From CAZZCN01 sp964652975 (lineage in GTDB: Bacteria > Bacillota > Clostridia > Saccharofermentanales > UBA5734), in the NCBI GenBank assembly GCA_964652975.1, contig CAZZCN010000061.1, forward strand, positions 1-16,609: a DNA stretch of 16,609 bases. Direction: 5' to 3'. How positions within the stretch are numbered: position 1 is the stretch's first letter; each line of letters starts with the position of its first letter. The translations under genes and the position numbers were made by a program. The notes under the pieces were generated by a model. That model was not told the origin of the DNA. It worked only from the letters and a program-made list of their open reading frames with translations, and searched no databases. This document shows, piece by piece, positions 1 through 6,000 of the stretch.

Positions 1-122
1 GATTCTGAAATTTCAATAACCTGACGAACATCCTGGGTGATTTTGTACCCATACGCCGGATCTCTTGAGACCACAGACAGAACCACAGCATCCAAGAGCG
101 CTGCATTAGAATGAAAAGTCAT
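1..122 (-). CDS. PadR-family transcriptional regulator, N-terminal part
   Basis: Only the first 40 codons are in the window; the gene runs off the left edge. The reading starts MTFHSNAALLDAVVLSVV and continues through an AYGYKITQ motif. That pattern (a short helix, then a YGY-I-Q motif at the start of the winged helix) is typical of PadR regulators, which bind DNA as dimers and usually repress a neighbouring transporter or their own gene. The ATG at 122 follows a GGATGGTGATTAAT stretch that supplies a moderate ribosome-binding site. A good promoter with an inverted repeat across it lies just upstream, which suggests autoregulation (inference). The effector and target genes cannot be seen because the rest of the locus is outside the window. 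Confidence 0.8.
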   Translation of the reverse strand, partial: MTFHSNAALLDAVVLSVVSRDPAYGYKITQDVRQVIEISE

Positions 123-156
123 ATTAATCACCATCCTTTGCTATACTCATACTAAT

Positions 157-186
157 ATTATATACCGTATAATATTGTTATGTCAA
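157..186 (-). promoter_or_regulatory. Promoter of the padR-like gene
   Basis: On the minus strand there is TTGACA (186-181), an 18-base spacer, and TATAAT (162-157), both perfect sigma-A boxes, about 35 bases before the ATG at 122. An imperfect inverted repeat at 154-176 centred on ATACCGTAT covers the -10 box and most of the spacer, so a repressor bound there would block transcription. The boxes are seen; autoregulation is inferred. Confidence 0.7.
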
Positions 187-241
187 TAAAAATATTTCAT
201 AATAAAAAAATACAATTGTTTTAGTATTCCGACAAGGTGAT

Positions 242-290
242 TTTTCATTTAAAAACACAAACAGTTATATTTGTGTATTTTAAATGAAAA
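242..290. repeat. Long inverted repeat (about 20-bp stem)
   Basis: The left arm (242-261) and right arm (270-290) are complementary over 20 bases with one extra base in the right arm, around an 8-base loop (262-269). The outer 13 pairs, TTTTCATTTAAAA with TTTTAAATGAAAA, are perfect. No clean U-run follows on either strand, so it is not a textbook terminator. It could be a terminator of a decayed gene, a mobile-element remnant, or an mRNA end. Confidence 0.6.
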
Positions 291-520
291 CAAGATTTAA
301 GACTTTAAGATACCATCTTTGAAGTGAATAATGTTTAACATCATAGTTTTTACCGTCGGCGGCAGTTATCCTAAAATTTCGGATAACTGAATTTTCTAAA
401 AAGTCTGAATCTGCAAAAATCATCTTAATAGGATAAACAATAGTTCGAACATCAAAATTAAAAAGTGTTGCCAAATTTTTTTGTGTAAACTTGATATATT
501 ACTGCAACTCACATTCACCC

Positions 521-549
521 TTTACATATTCCGGCAAAGCGACTATAAT
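521..549 (+). promoter_or_regulatory. Promoter of the TPP-controlled thiamine operon
   Basis: TTTACA at 521-526 and TATAAT at 544-549 are separated by exactly 17 bases. This places a start site near 556, a few bases before the riboswitch fold begins. The spacing and position make this the obvious sigma-A promoter of the operon. Confidence 0.8.
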
Positions 550-561
550 CAAACCATCATA

Positions 562-650
562 CGAGGGGAGCTGTGAAAACGGCTGAGAGGACACATTTCT
601 TTGGTGTCGACCCTATAACCTGAACCGGATAATGCCGGCGGAGGGACAAT
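562..650 (+). promoter_or_regulatory. TPP riboswitch (THI element)
   Basis: The conserved parts of the thiamine pyrophosphate aptamer appear in order: GGGGAGC near 565, GGCTGAGAGG at 581-590, GACCCT at 608-613, ACCTGAACCGGATAATGCCGG at 618-638 (CTGA and GATAAT core), and GGAGGGA at 640-646. It binds TPP in the nascent mRNA and normally switches thiamine genes off when TPP is plentiful. It sits between a good promoter and a terminator-like hairpin, directly ahead of thiamine-binding and transport genes. The GCCGG at 634-638 could pair with CCGGC at 679-683 in the TPP-free state, which would compete with the downstream hairpin (inference). Confidence 0.95.
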
Positions 651-667
651 AAGGCTTCGTTTTATCG

Positions 668-714
668 ACCCCTTTTCTCCGGCAAAAGATTTAAAAGAGA
701 ATGAGGGGTTTTTA
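668..714 (+). terminator. Riboswitch expression platform: terminator hairpin covering the first RBS
   Basis: ACCCCTTTTCTC (668-679) pairs with GAGAATGAGGGGT (697-709) with one bulge, and TTTTTAT follows at 709-715, which fits an intrinsic terminator. The same right arm contains the GAGGGG ribosome-binding site (703-708) of the first gene, so the hairpin could stop transcription and hide the translation start at once. Which mode dominates cannot be told from sequence. Confidence 0.75.
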
Positions 715-715
715 T

Positions 716-1045
716 ATGCAAAAAATCGAAAATGACAAAATCGAGGCGAGTGTCGCCTTGCAGGTGCTACCGAGTGTCGAATCTGAAATGGTGTTTGCCA
801 TAGTTGACAAAGTCATAGATTACATTAAAAGCAGGAATGTAAAATACCATGTCGGACCGTTTGAGACAACAATGGAAGGTGACCTTGACGTTCTGCTGGA
901 TATTGTAAAAGAGTCACAGAAAATCGTAATCGCAGCGGGTGCACCGGAGGTGATTTCGTTTGTAAAAATTGCATACAGACCTGATGATAAGGGCACATTC
1001 AACATTGATTCAAAAATACATAAGTACAAAAATACTGATGAATAA
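716..1045 (+). CDS. Thiamine-binding protein, MTH1187/YkoF-like family
   Basis: This 109-residue protein resembles the MTH1187/YkoF-like family (Pfam Thiamine_BP), small ferredoxin-like-fold proteins that form oligomers and, for YkoF, bind thiamine. Support comes from its size, the start MQKIENDKIEASVALQVLP, the central KYHVGPFETTMEGDLDVLLD (the family's GPxxTxxEGD pattern), and the closing VKIAYRPDD. I chose the ATG at 716 because GAGGGG sits 7 bases upstream; an in-frame ATG at 701 lies inside the terminator hairpin and has no site of its own. It is the first gene after the TPP riboswitch and is followed closely by a ThiXYZ-type importer. A role in capturing or buffering thiamine or its pyrimidine precursor in the cytoplasm is likely, but the exact ligand is inferred. 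Confidence 0.88.
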   Translation: MQKIENDKIEASVALQVLPSVESEMVFAIVDKVIDYIKSRNVKYHVGPFETTMEGDLDVLLDIVKESQKIVIAAGAPEVISFVKIAYRPDDKGTFNIDSKIHKYKNTDE

Positions 1046-1054
1046 GGATGTTCA

Positions 1055-1819
1055 ATGAATAACAAAATCAAAAAATTAATAGATGTGCTGCCGGCCATCC
1101 TTTTCCTTGCTTTTATCACTGTCGCGGTTGAAATCATGTCGAGAACAGGTGTCATAGAAGGATTTCTTATTCCGGCGCCATCGAAAGTAGCAGCAGCTCT
1201 GGCATTAAATTTTGGCATGATGCTGCCACATATCTGGGAGACCTTCTGGGTGAGCGCAATAGGGGTTCTGGCCAGTATAATTTTTGCATTTATAATAGCT
1301 ATTGTAATGGACGGACTGCCTATAGCGAAAAAAACAATATACCCTGTGCTGGTTGCCTCGCAGACAATTCCGATAATGGTTATCACCCCGATTATTGTTC
1401 TTTTGCTTGGATTTGGTCTCGCCCCGAAAATCCTGGTTGTTGTCCTGGTGTGTTTTTTCCCCGTCTGCATAAGCCTTTTTGACGGACTTGCAAGTGTGGA
1501 TGACGATATGATAATGCTGATGAAATCAATGGGGGCCCGCAAGGTTCAGATATTAAGACATGTAAAACTACCGGCAAGCATGCCTTCGTTGTTTTCCGGT
1601 ATCAAGATAACCGCGACTTATTGCATAATGGCAACCGTTATTGCTGAGTGGCAGGGCTCCAACACGGGGCTTGGCGTATATATGATGAGGGTGAAGCGGT
1701 CGTATAAATATGACGAGATGTTTGCGGCAATTTTGCTGATTGTCCTGCTGAGTCTGCTGTTTTTTGCACTGGCACGGCTGGCTGAAAAGAAAATGGTGCG
1801 TTGGAAAAGCAAGGATTGA
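1055..1819 (+). CDS. thiX: ABC transporter permease, ThiX-like (thiamine precursor uptake)
   Basis: A 254-residue inner-membrane permease of the SsuC/TauC/ThiX type (BPD_transp_1). Several hydrophobic segments are visible, starting with one at about residues 10-30. The PAPSKVAAAL motif after the first segment is characteristic of this group. The cytoplasmic EAA loop near residues 155-180 reads SMGARKVQILRHVKLPASMP and contacts the ATPase. The ATG at 1055 follows AAGGATG, only 9 bases after the preceding stop, so the two genes are co-transcribed. The family also imports sulfonates and nitrate; the TPP riboswitch and the ThiY-like binding protein point to a pyrimidine precursor such as formylaminopyrimidine or HMP (established for ThiXYZ, inferred here). 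The following gap to thiY, about 230 bases, is unusually wide for an operon. Confidence 0.85.
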   Translation: MNNKIKKLIDVLPAILFLAFITVAVEIMSRTGVIEGFLIPAPSKVAAALALNFGMMLPHIWETFWVSAIGVLASIIFAFIIAIVMDGLPIAKKTIYPVLVASQTIPIMVITPIIVLLLGFGLAPKILVVVLVCFFPVCISLFDGLASVDDDMIMLMKSMGARKVQILRHVKLPASMPSLFSGIKITATYCIMATVIAEWQGSNTGLGVYMMRVKRSYKYDEMFAAILLIVLLSLLFFALARLAEKKMVRWKSKD

Positions 1820-2049
1820 TATTTTTATCTAGCAATGCCACTGAATTAAAGACAAAGAACACCAACGGTTAGGCAAATCCAATTCGTAGATCGGAATGCG
1901 AGACCTGTGACATATACGAAAACAAAACACACAACATGAGACAAAACTTAAATTTCAGATGCTAAAGCATCATATACAAAATTATACATGAAATTTTCTG
2001 GCAGATAATACTATGATACAAAATAAATGAAATGGGAGAAAACGAGAAA

Positions 2050-3216
2050 ATGAATGAGACAAAAGGAAGAAATAACACAGAAACCAACAAAGCAGGTACT
2101 AAGAAAACCAGCCATGGAGATGCTGACCAAATTGCAAAAATGCGAAGAATAAAAGCGCCATCACTACTCAAAATAATTATGACAGCCATTGCTATAACAG
2201 TGCTTACAATTTCCAGCATCGGCTGCAAAGCGACCGGCAACAATGCAAGCGGTTCAGATTCAAGCGGTACAGGCTCTACAAACATATCATCGCAGACCAA
2301 ATCACAATCAAAGCCGCAAAAAGTCACGCTTGTCCTTGACTGGGCCGTCAACACGAACCATGTTGGAATATACGTAGCCAAAGAACTTGGATACTTCACG
2401 GCAGAGGGCCTGGAAGTGGATATAGTGCAGGCTCCTGAAATGAATTTCTTAGAGATGGTAGGCCTTAACACAGCGCAATTTGGAATTTGCGGTCAGGAGC
2501 AGTTATCACAGGCCCGGGTAACCGGGAAGGTTCCTGTTGTTGCCATAGGTGCCATTTTGCAGGAAAACACCTCAGGGTTTGCGTCGCCTGCAGATAGGGG
2601 AATTAAGACGCCAAAGGATTTTGCCGGCAAAAGATACAGCGGATGGGGTACACCGCTTGAAGAAAAATTCATCCAATCCCTCATGAAGGATTCCGGCGGG
2701 GATTTCTCAAAGGTTCAGATGCGCATGATGGCGGCAACGGACTTTTTTGCCGGCATGGCGACCGAAGCGGATTTTGGATGGATCTATTACGGATGGGACG
2801 GAATAGGCGCGAAAGTCAGGAATTATCCGCTCAATTTCATCCTGTTACAGGACGTAAACCCAGCTTTGAATTTCTACTCTCCGGTGTTTATATCAAACGA
2901 AAAGACAATTTCAGCAAATCCCGAGCTTGTAAGAAAATTCATGGCTGCAATTTCAAAAGGCTATGTCTATTCGGTAGACAATACCCAGGCTGCAAGCGAT
3001 CTGCTTCTCAAATACACCCCGGAGACCAACAGAGCTCATGCGATTGAAAGTGTAAAATACCTGGCTGGATTTTTCCTTGATGAAAACAAGAATTTCGGTG
3101 TTATGAAAAAATCAATCTGGGAAAACTTCTCGCAGTGGATGTACGACAATAAACTTTTAGAATCAAAACTGGACGTTGACAAGAGCTATACCAATGAGTT
3201 TTTGCCGGCAAAATAG
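2050..3216 (+). CDS. thiY: ABC transporter substrate-binding lipoprotein, ThiY-like (NMT1/THI5 family)
   Basis: The mature part begins KVTLVLDWAVNTNHVGIYVA, the hallmark of ThiY/NMT1-THI5-like proteins that bind pyrimidine precursors of thiamine, and the two-lobed periplasmic-binding fold follows for about 300 residues. A lipoprotein signal is clear: a hydrophobic stretch ends in TISSIGC, so the Cys (residue 59 from this start) would be lipid-anchored on the outer face of the membrane. A Ser/Gly/Thr-rich linker follows it. Start choice is uncertain. ATG 2050 has GGGAGA 10 bases upstream; ATG 2032 has no site; ATG 2140 would give a normal signal peptide (MRRIKAPSLL) but lacks a nearby site. 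The 2050 start leaves about 30 hydrophilic residues before the signal, which is odd. It works with the ThiX and ThiZ neighbours. Confidence 0.87.
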   Translation: MNETKGRNNTETNKAGTKKTSHGDADQIAKMRRIKAPSLLKIIMTAIAITVLTISSIGCKATGNNASGSDSSGTGSTNISSQTKSQSKPQKVTLVLDWAVNTNHVGIYVAKELGYFTAEGLEVDIVQAPEMNFLEMVGLNTAQFGICGQEQLSQARVTGKVPVVAIGAILQENTSGFASPADRGIKTPKDFAGKRYSGWGTPLEEKFIQSLMKDSGGDFSKVQMRMMAATDFFAGMATEADFGWIYYGWDGIGAKVRNYPLNFILLQDVNPALNFYSPVFISNEKTISANPELVRKFMAAISKGYVYSVDNTQAASDLLLKYTPETNRAHAIESVKYLAGFFLDENKNFGVMKKSIWENFSQWMYDNKLLESKLDVDKSYTNEFLPAK

Positions 3217-3236
3217 ATAGTGAGGGAATTTGCAAA

Positions 3237-3907
3237 ATGCAAACTGCTAAGCCGAAAATAATCGATGTAAAAAATGTCGGCAAAAGCTTTGGCGAAAGGC
3301 TTGTGCTCCGCGACGTCACCATGCACGTAAAACATGACGAGATTGTAAGCGTTCTCGGAATCAGCGGCAGCGGCAAAACAACCCTGTTCCACCTCATAGC
3401 CAATATGCTATTGCCCGATGAAGGCTCGATTGACACCTCAATCAATATAGGATATATGATGCAAAAAGATCTGCTGATGCCATGGAAGACAGTTATAGAA
3501 AACGTTGCGCTTCCACTGATTTTGCGAGGTGAGAAGAAGGAAGACGCTTATGAAAAGTGCGAATCATTTTTCCCTAAATTCGGACTTGCGGGAACTTCCA
3601 ACCTGTACCCGCAGGCATTGTCCGGTGGAATGCGACAAAGGGCGGCTCTTTTAAGAACATATCTTCAATCCGGGGAGCTGTTTTTGCTGGATGAGCCGTT
3701 TTCAAGTGTCGACGCAATGACAAGGCATCAGTTGCACAAGTGGCTGCTGGATATAAAAGCAGAGCTTTCCCTGTCAATTCTGCTTATCACCCATGACATT
3801 GAAGAGGCGCTGATATTGTCCGACCGCATCTATGTTCTTGCCGGGGCTCCTGCCGGAATGGTAGAAGAGATTGATTTGTCGATGTTCAAGGATAACAAGT
3901 CTGATGA
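3237..3907 (+). CDS. thiZ: ABC transporter ATP-binding protein, ThiZ-like (3' end lost in gap)
   Basis: All ABC ATPase motifs are present in the 223 visible residues: Walker A GISGSGKTT (41-49), Q-loop Gln in GYMMQKD (about 76), signature LSGGM (128-132), Walker B LFLLDEP (148-154) with its Glu, and the H-loop ITHD (His 186). It powers import through the ThiX permease. GAGGGA lies 9 bases before the ATG at 3237, and the gap to the thiY stop is 20 bases. The sequence enters 100 Ns at 3908 before any stop. Relatives of this type run about 240-270 residues, so perhaps 20-50 residues are missing. The apparent reading after the Ns falls in a terminator hairpin and should not be trusted. The thiamine-precursor assignment comes from context; by itself it could equally be a SsuB/TauB-type ATPase. 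Confidence 0.85.
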
Positions 3908-4007
3908 NNNNNNNNNNNNNNNNNNNNNNNNNNNNNNNNNNNNNNNNNNNNNNNNNNNNNNNNNNNNNNNNNNNNNNNNNNNNNNNNNNNNNNNNNNNNN
4001 NNNNNNN
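3908..4007. other. Assembly gap of 100 Ns
   Basis: Exactly 100 Ns, the conventional placeholder for a gap of unknown length. It removes the end of the ThiZ-like gene. The two flanks share no obvious overlap, unlike the second gap. The right flank opens with a long self-complementary terminator, a plausible cause of the assembly break. Confidence 0.95.
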
Positions 4008-4048
4008 AACAACAAAAAAAGAACCCTCAAGGGTTCTTCTTTGTTGTT
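4008..4048. terminator. Bidirectional terminator between thiamine operon and rpmB
   Basis: GAACCC (4021-4026) and GGGTTC (4031-4036) form the core stem, extended outward by AACAACAAA (4008-4016) with TTTGTTGTT (4040-4048). On the minus strand the stem is followed by a run of seven Ts, ideal for ending rpmB. On the plus strand a T-rich TTCTTCTTTGTTG follows, so it can also end the thiamine operon. Confidence 0.85.
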
Positions 4049-4090
4049 AACATAATAATATTAGAACAATACCGGAAAACCGGTCACAAG

Positions 4091-4288
4091 CTATGCTCTT
4101 TTAACTAATCCTGAACGAAGACATCTGGTGCACACGTGCATTGTCATAGGAGTTACACCGCTGATTACCTTAACCTTGCGTACGTTAGGCTTCTGCTTTG
4201 AAAGCGCCCTTCTCGAAATCTGAGAACGGGTGATGCTTATTTTTCTTCCATACATTATGTCCTTGTCACATACTTGACACTTTGCCAT
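4091..4288 (-). CDS. rpmB: 50S ribosomal protein L28, zinc-binding type
   Basis: A 65-residue protein reading MAKCQVCDKDIMYGRKISIT at the start, with the RRALSKQKPNVRKVKV segment and the VCTRCLRSGLV end of bacterial L28. Two CxxC pairs (CQVC near the start, CTRC near the end) mark the zinc-binding (C+) form; many bacteria also keep or switch to a C- form under zinc shortage. It sits in the large ribosomal subunit. GGAGG lies 7 bases before the ATG at 4288, and a strong promoter precedes it. It is a single-gene unit that converges on the thiamine operon and diverges from the MFS gene. Length and sequence leave little doubt. Confidence 0.97.
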   Translation of the reverse strand: MAKCQVCDKDIMYGRKISITRSQISRRALSKQKPNVRKVKVISGVTPMTMHVCTRCLRSGLVKRA

Positions 4289-4331
4289 TTCAATACCTCC
4301 TGTGCGTCATTGATATCAAACGCGCTTAGCA

Positions 4332-4360
4332 ATAATACCACAAGAAAACCAATTTTGCAA
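4332..4360 (-). promoter_or_regulatory. rpmB promoter with extended -10
   Basis: On the minus strand TTGCAA (4360-4355), a 17-base spacer and TATTAT (4337-4332) are seen, with TGG just before the -10 box, an extended -10. It lies about 45 bases before the rpmB ATG. Confidence 0.7.
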
Positions 4361-4365
4361 TACAC

Positions 4366-4417
4366 AATTTTTTATTTTCTAAATTTTTTATTTTCTAAAT
4401 TTTCTAAATTTTGCATT
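4366..4417. repeat. Short AT-rich tandem repeat
   Basis: A unit of about 16 bases, AATTTTTTATTTTCTA, occurs twice, followed by two shorter TTTTCTAAA copies. It lies between the divergent rpmB and MFS promoters. It may simply be slippage-prone AT-rich DNA, or an upstream promoter element. Confidence 0.6.
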
Positions 4418-4439
4418 TTTACTCCAAATGTAATATTAT
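4411..4439 (+). promoter_or_regulatory. Promoter of the MFS transporter gene
   Basis: TTGCAT (4411-4416), a 17-base spacer and TATTAT (4434-4439) lie about 27 bases before the ribosome-binding site GGAGG (4466-4470). The boxes are near consensus with ideal spacing. Confidence 0.65.
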
Positions 4440-4474
4440 TAAAGGCAAAATACGCTTTGAAAACCGGAGGGTCA

Positions 4475-5791
4475 ATGGAGAACAAAAACGAGTCTGAACA
4501 GGATTATGCAAGTATTCTCAACGTCCAGGATGAGAATGCTTCCGATTCAGGTACAGTAGACACCGCAGAACCAGAAGATTTTACATCCGGAGAATGGAAA
4601 GGCTGGGTCTATAAAACAGTTCTTTTTCTCACAGGACAGACATTTTCACTTTTTGGGTCGTCTCTGGTCCAGTTTGCCATAATCTGGTATATAACCCTTA
4701 CTACAAAATCAGGAATTATGATGACAATTTCGACTCTTTCCGGATTTTTACCGCAGCTACTGATTTCTATTTTTGCCGGTGTATGGGCTGACAGATATCC
4801 CAGGAAACGATTGATTATCATCGCAGATGCAGGAATTGCGATTTCAACACTGGCGCTTGCACTCTTTTTCTGGTCAGGATACAGGGAGCTATGGCTTTTG
4901 TTTCTTGTGTCAGGAATCCGGTCTATCGGTGCAGGAATACAGACACCAGCGGTCAGTGCCATAATACCGCAGCTCGTTCCTACGCCAAAACTGATGAAAG
5001 TCAATGGCATAAACAACAGCATCAATTCGTTTATCATGCTCATATCACCTGTTCTGAGCGGTGCATTGCTTGCGACGACCAGCCTGGAAACCACATTTTT
5101 TATCGATGTCGGAACTGCCATAATAGCGATAGCCATTTTATTGTCTTTAAAAATCAAGACACATGGCAAAGCCTTGGAGGAATTAAAGCCCGGATATTTT
5201 TTCGATTTAAAGGAAGGACTCTCGTACGTGCGTCATCATTCCCTGGTAAAAAGCATATTGCTGTTCTACGCGATTTTCTTTTTCCTGCTTGTGCCAGTTG
5301 CTCTTTTAACACCTCTTATGGTCACACGCTCATTTGGACCAGAGGTATGGAAGCTTACGGTAAACGAGGTGGCGTTTTTTGCTGGCTCAATGCTCGGCGG
5401 TGTTGCCATTTCCATTTGGGGCGGTTTCAAGAAGCGGTCATTCACGATAGTGTTTTCCTGCATAGTGTTTGGTGTATTGACTGTTGCACAAGGACTTTCA
5501 ACCATTTTTTTCCTGTATCTCGGATTTATGTTTTTGAGCGGCATACTTGTCCCGTTTTTTAGTACAGCCATTACAGTGATTCTACAGGAAAAAGTCGAGC
5601 AGGACATGCAGGGCCGGGTGTTCGGATTTATAGAAATTGTTATAACGGCTGTAATGCCGATTGGCATGATGCTTTTCGGCCCTTTGTCGGATATTGTTAA
5701 AGTTGAGCACCTGCTTATTGTGACCGGATTTTTGATGGCGGCCTTAGGGGTTGTTATCAGTTTTAATAGGACGATCAAAACACTTGAATAA
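4475..5791 (+). CDS. MFS exporter (drug/macrolide-efflux-like, DHA3 type)
   Basis: A 438-residue integral membrane protein of the major facilitator superfamily. After a charged, acidic N-terminal tail of about 45 residues, membrane segments begin (FLTGQTFSLFGSSLVQFAII). The motif-A loop GVWADRYPRKR between segments 2 and 3 is clear. The pattern resembles MefA/EntS-like proton-driven exporters (MFS_3/DHA3), which expel macrolides, siderophores or other small molecules; the substrate cannot be told. I chose ATG 4475, preceded by GGAGG at a short 4-base spacing, over the longer open frame from 4274, which overlaps rpmB and has no site. The acidic cytoplasmic tail is longer than in MefA. It stands alone with its own promoter and a hairpin-rich region after it. 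Confidence 0.85.
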   Translation: MENKNESEQDYASILNVQDENASDSGTVDTAEPEDFTSGEWKGWVYKTVLFLTGQTFSLFGSSLVQFAIIWYITLTTKSGIMMTISTLSGFLPQLLISIFAGVWADRYPRKRLIIIADAGIAISTLALALFFWSGYRELWLLFLVSGIRSIGAGIQTPAVSAIIPQLVPTPKLMKVNGINNSINSFIMLISPVLSGALLATTSLETTFFIDVGTAIIAIAILLSLKIKTHGKALEELKPGYFFDLKEGLSYVRHHSLVKSILLFYAIFFFLLVPVALLTPLMVTRSFGPEVWKLTVNEVAFFAGSMLGGVAISIWGGFKKRSFTIVFSCIVFGVLTVAQGLSTIFFLYLGFMFLSGILVPFFSTAITVILQEKVEQDMQGRVFGFIEIVITAVMPIGMMLFGPLSDIVKVEHLLIVTGFLMAALGVVISFNRTIKTLE

Positions 5792-5792
5792 A

Positions 5793-5832
5793 GTGCGAAA
5801 AGTTTGAAAGTTTGCTTTTAAACTTTTCACAC
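5793..5832 (+). repeat. Hairpin after the MFS gene (14-bp stem)
   Basis: GAAAAGTTTGAAAG (5797-5810) pairs with CTTTTAAACTTTTC (5815-5828), with one G-T wobble and a TTTG tetraloop; GTG and CAC flank it. It starts two bases after the MFS stop. No U-run follows directly, so it may be an mRNA-stabilising 3' end or a weak terminator. Confidence 0.65.
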
Positions 5833-5846
5833 GGGAGTTTTGCCTT

Positions 5847-5871
5847 TTTGCACCAATAAGAAAGGTGCAAA
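5847..5871 (+). repeat. Hairpin, 8-bp perfect stem
   Basis: TTTGCACC (5847-5854) and GGTGCAAA (5864-5871) are perfectly complementary around a 9-base loop. It is the second of four consecutive hairpins in this spacer. Confidence 0.6.
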
Positions 5872-5879
5872 TTCATTCC

Positions 5880-5923
5880 AGCCGAATATAGTTTAGTCTA
5901 AAATTCGGCTGTATGAAACAGCC
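5880..5923 (+). repeat. Two mutually exclusive hairpins
   Basis: AGCCGAAT (5880-5887) pairs perfectly with ATTCGGCT (5903-5910). The GGCT of that right arm is also the start of GGCTGT (5907-5912), which pairs perfectly with ACAGCC (5918-5923). The two stems cannot form together, the geometry expected of a switch or attenuator, though this may be chance. Confidence 0.55.
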
Positions 5924-5947
5924 AAAACATCCCCGGCAAATAAAATC

Positions 5948-5978
5948 TTGTATCTGAAAATGAATTTTCCAGATACAA
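5948..5978 (+). repeat. Hairpin immediately upstream of the rlmI-like gene
   Basis: TTGTATCTG (5948-5956) and CAGATACAA (5970-5978) form a perfect 9-bp stem. The interior GAAAAT and ATTTTC can extend it to about 15 pairs with one bulge. It ends 9 bases before the AGAAGG ribosome-binding site (5988-5993), close enough to influence translation of the next gene. Confidence 0.65.
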
Positions 5979-6000
5979 ATTGAAAGAAGAAGGTAAGAAA

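Larger units (their letters stand above)
123..520. other. AT-rich spacer between padR-like gene and thiamine operon
   Basis: About 400 bases lie without a convincing gene. They hold the padR promoter at the left and a strong hairpin at 242-290. A short minus-strand frame (474-280) has only a TTG start and no ribosome-binding site. The right end runs into the thiamine promoter. Nothing else was recognised. Confidence 0.6.

Noticed and set aside
280..474. Minus-strand 64-residue frame left of the thiamine operon
   Set aside because: It starts at TTG, has no ribosome-binding site, matches no family I know, and its stop lies inside a hairpin. It could be a gene remnant but is not supported as a gene.
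820..1542. Minus-strand 240-residue frame
   Set aside because: It lies opposite the thiamine-binding protein and ThiX genes, which have clear family motifs and ribosome-binding sites; its low-complexity Ser/Ile/Thr composition is that of a shadow frame.
4008..4055. Apparent C-terminus of the ThiZ ATPase after the Ns
   Set aside because: The frame across a gap of unknown length is meaningless, and the translated bases are a transcription terminator.
4366..4417. CRISPR-like repeat
   Set aside because: The units are AT-rich, directly adjacent, lack unique spacers, and look like slippage repeats.
4891..5562. Plus-strand 223-residue frame inside the MFS gene
   Set aside because: It is out of frame within a convincing membrane transporter and has Cys/His/Arg-rich nonsense composition.
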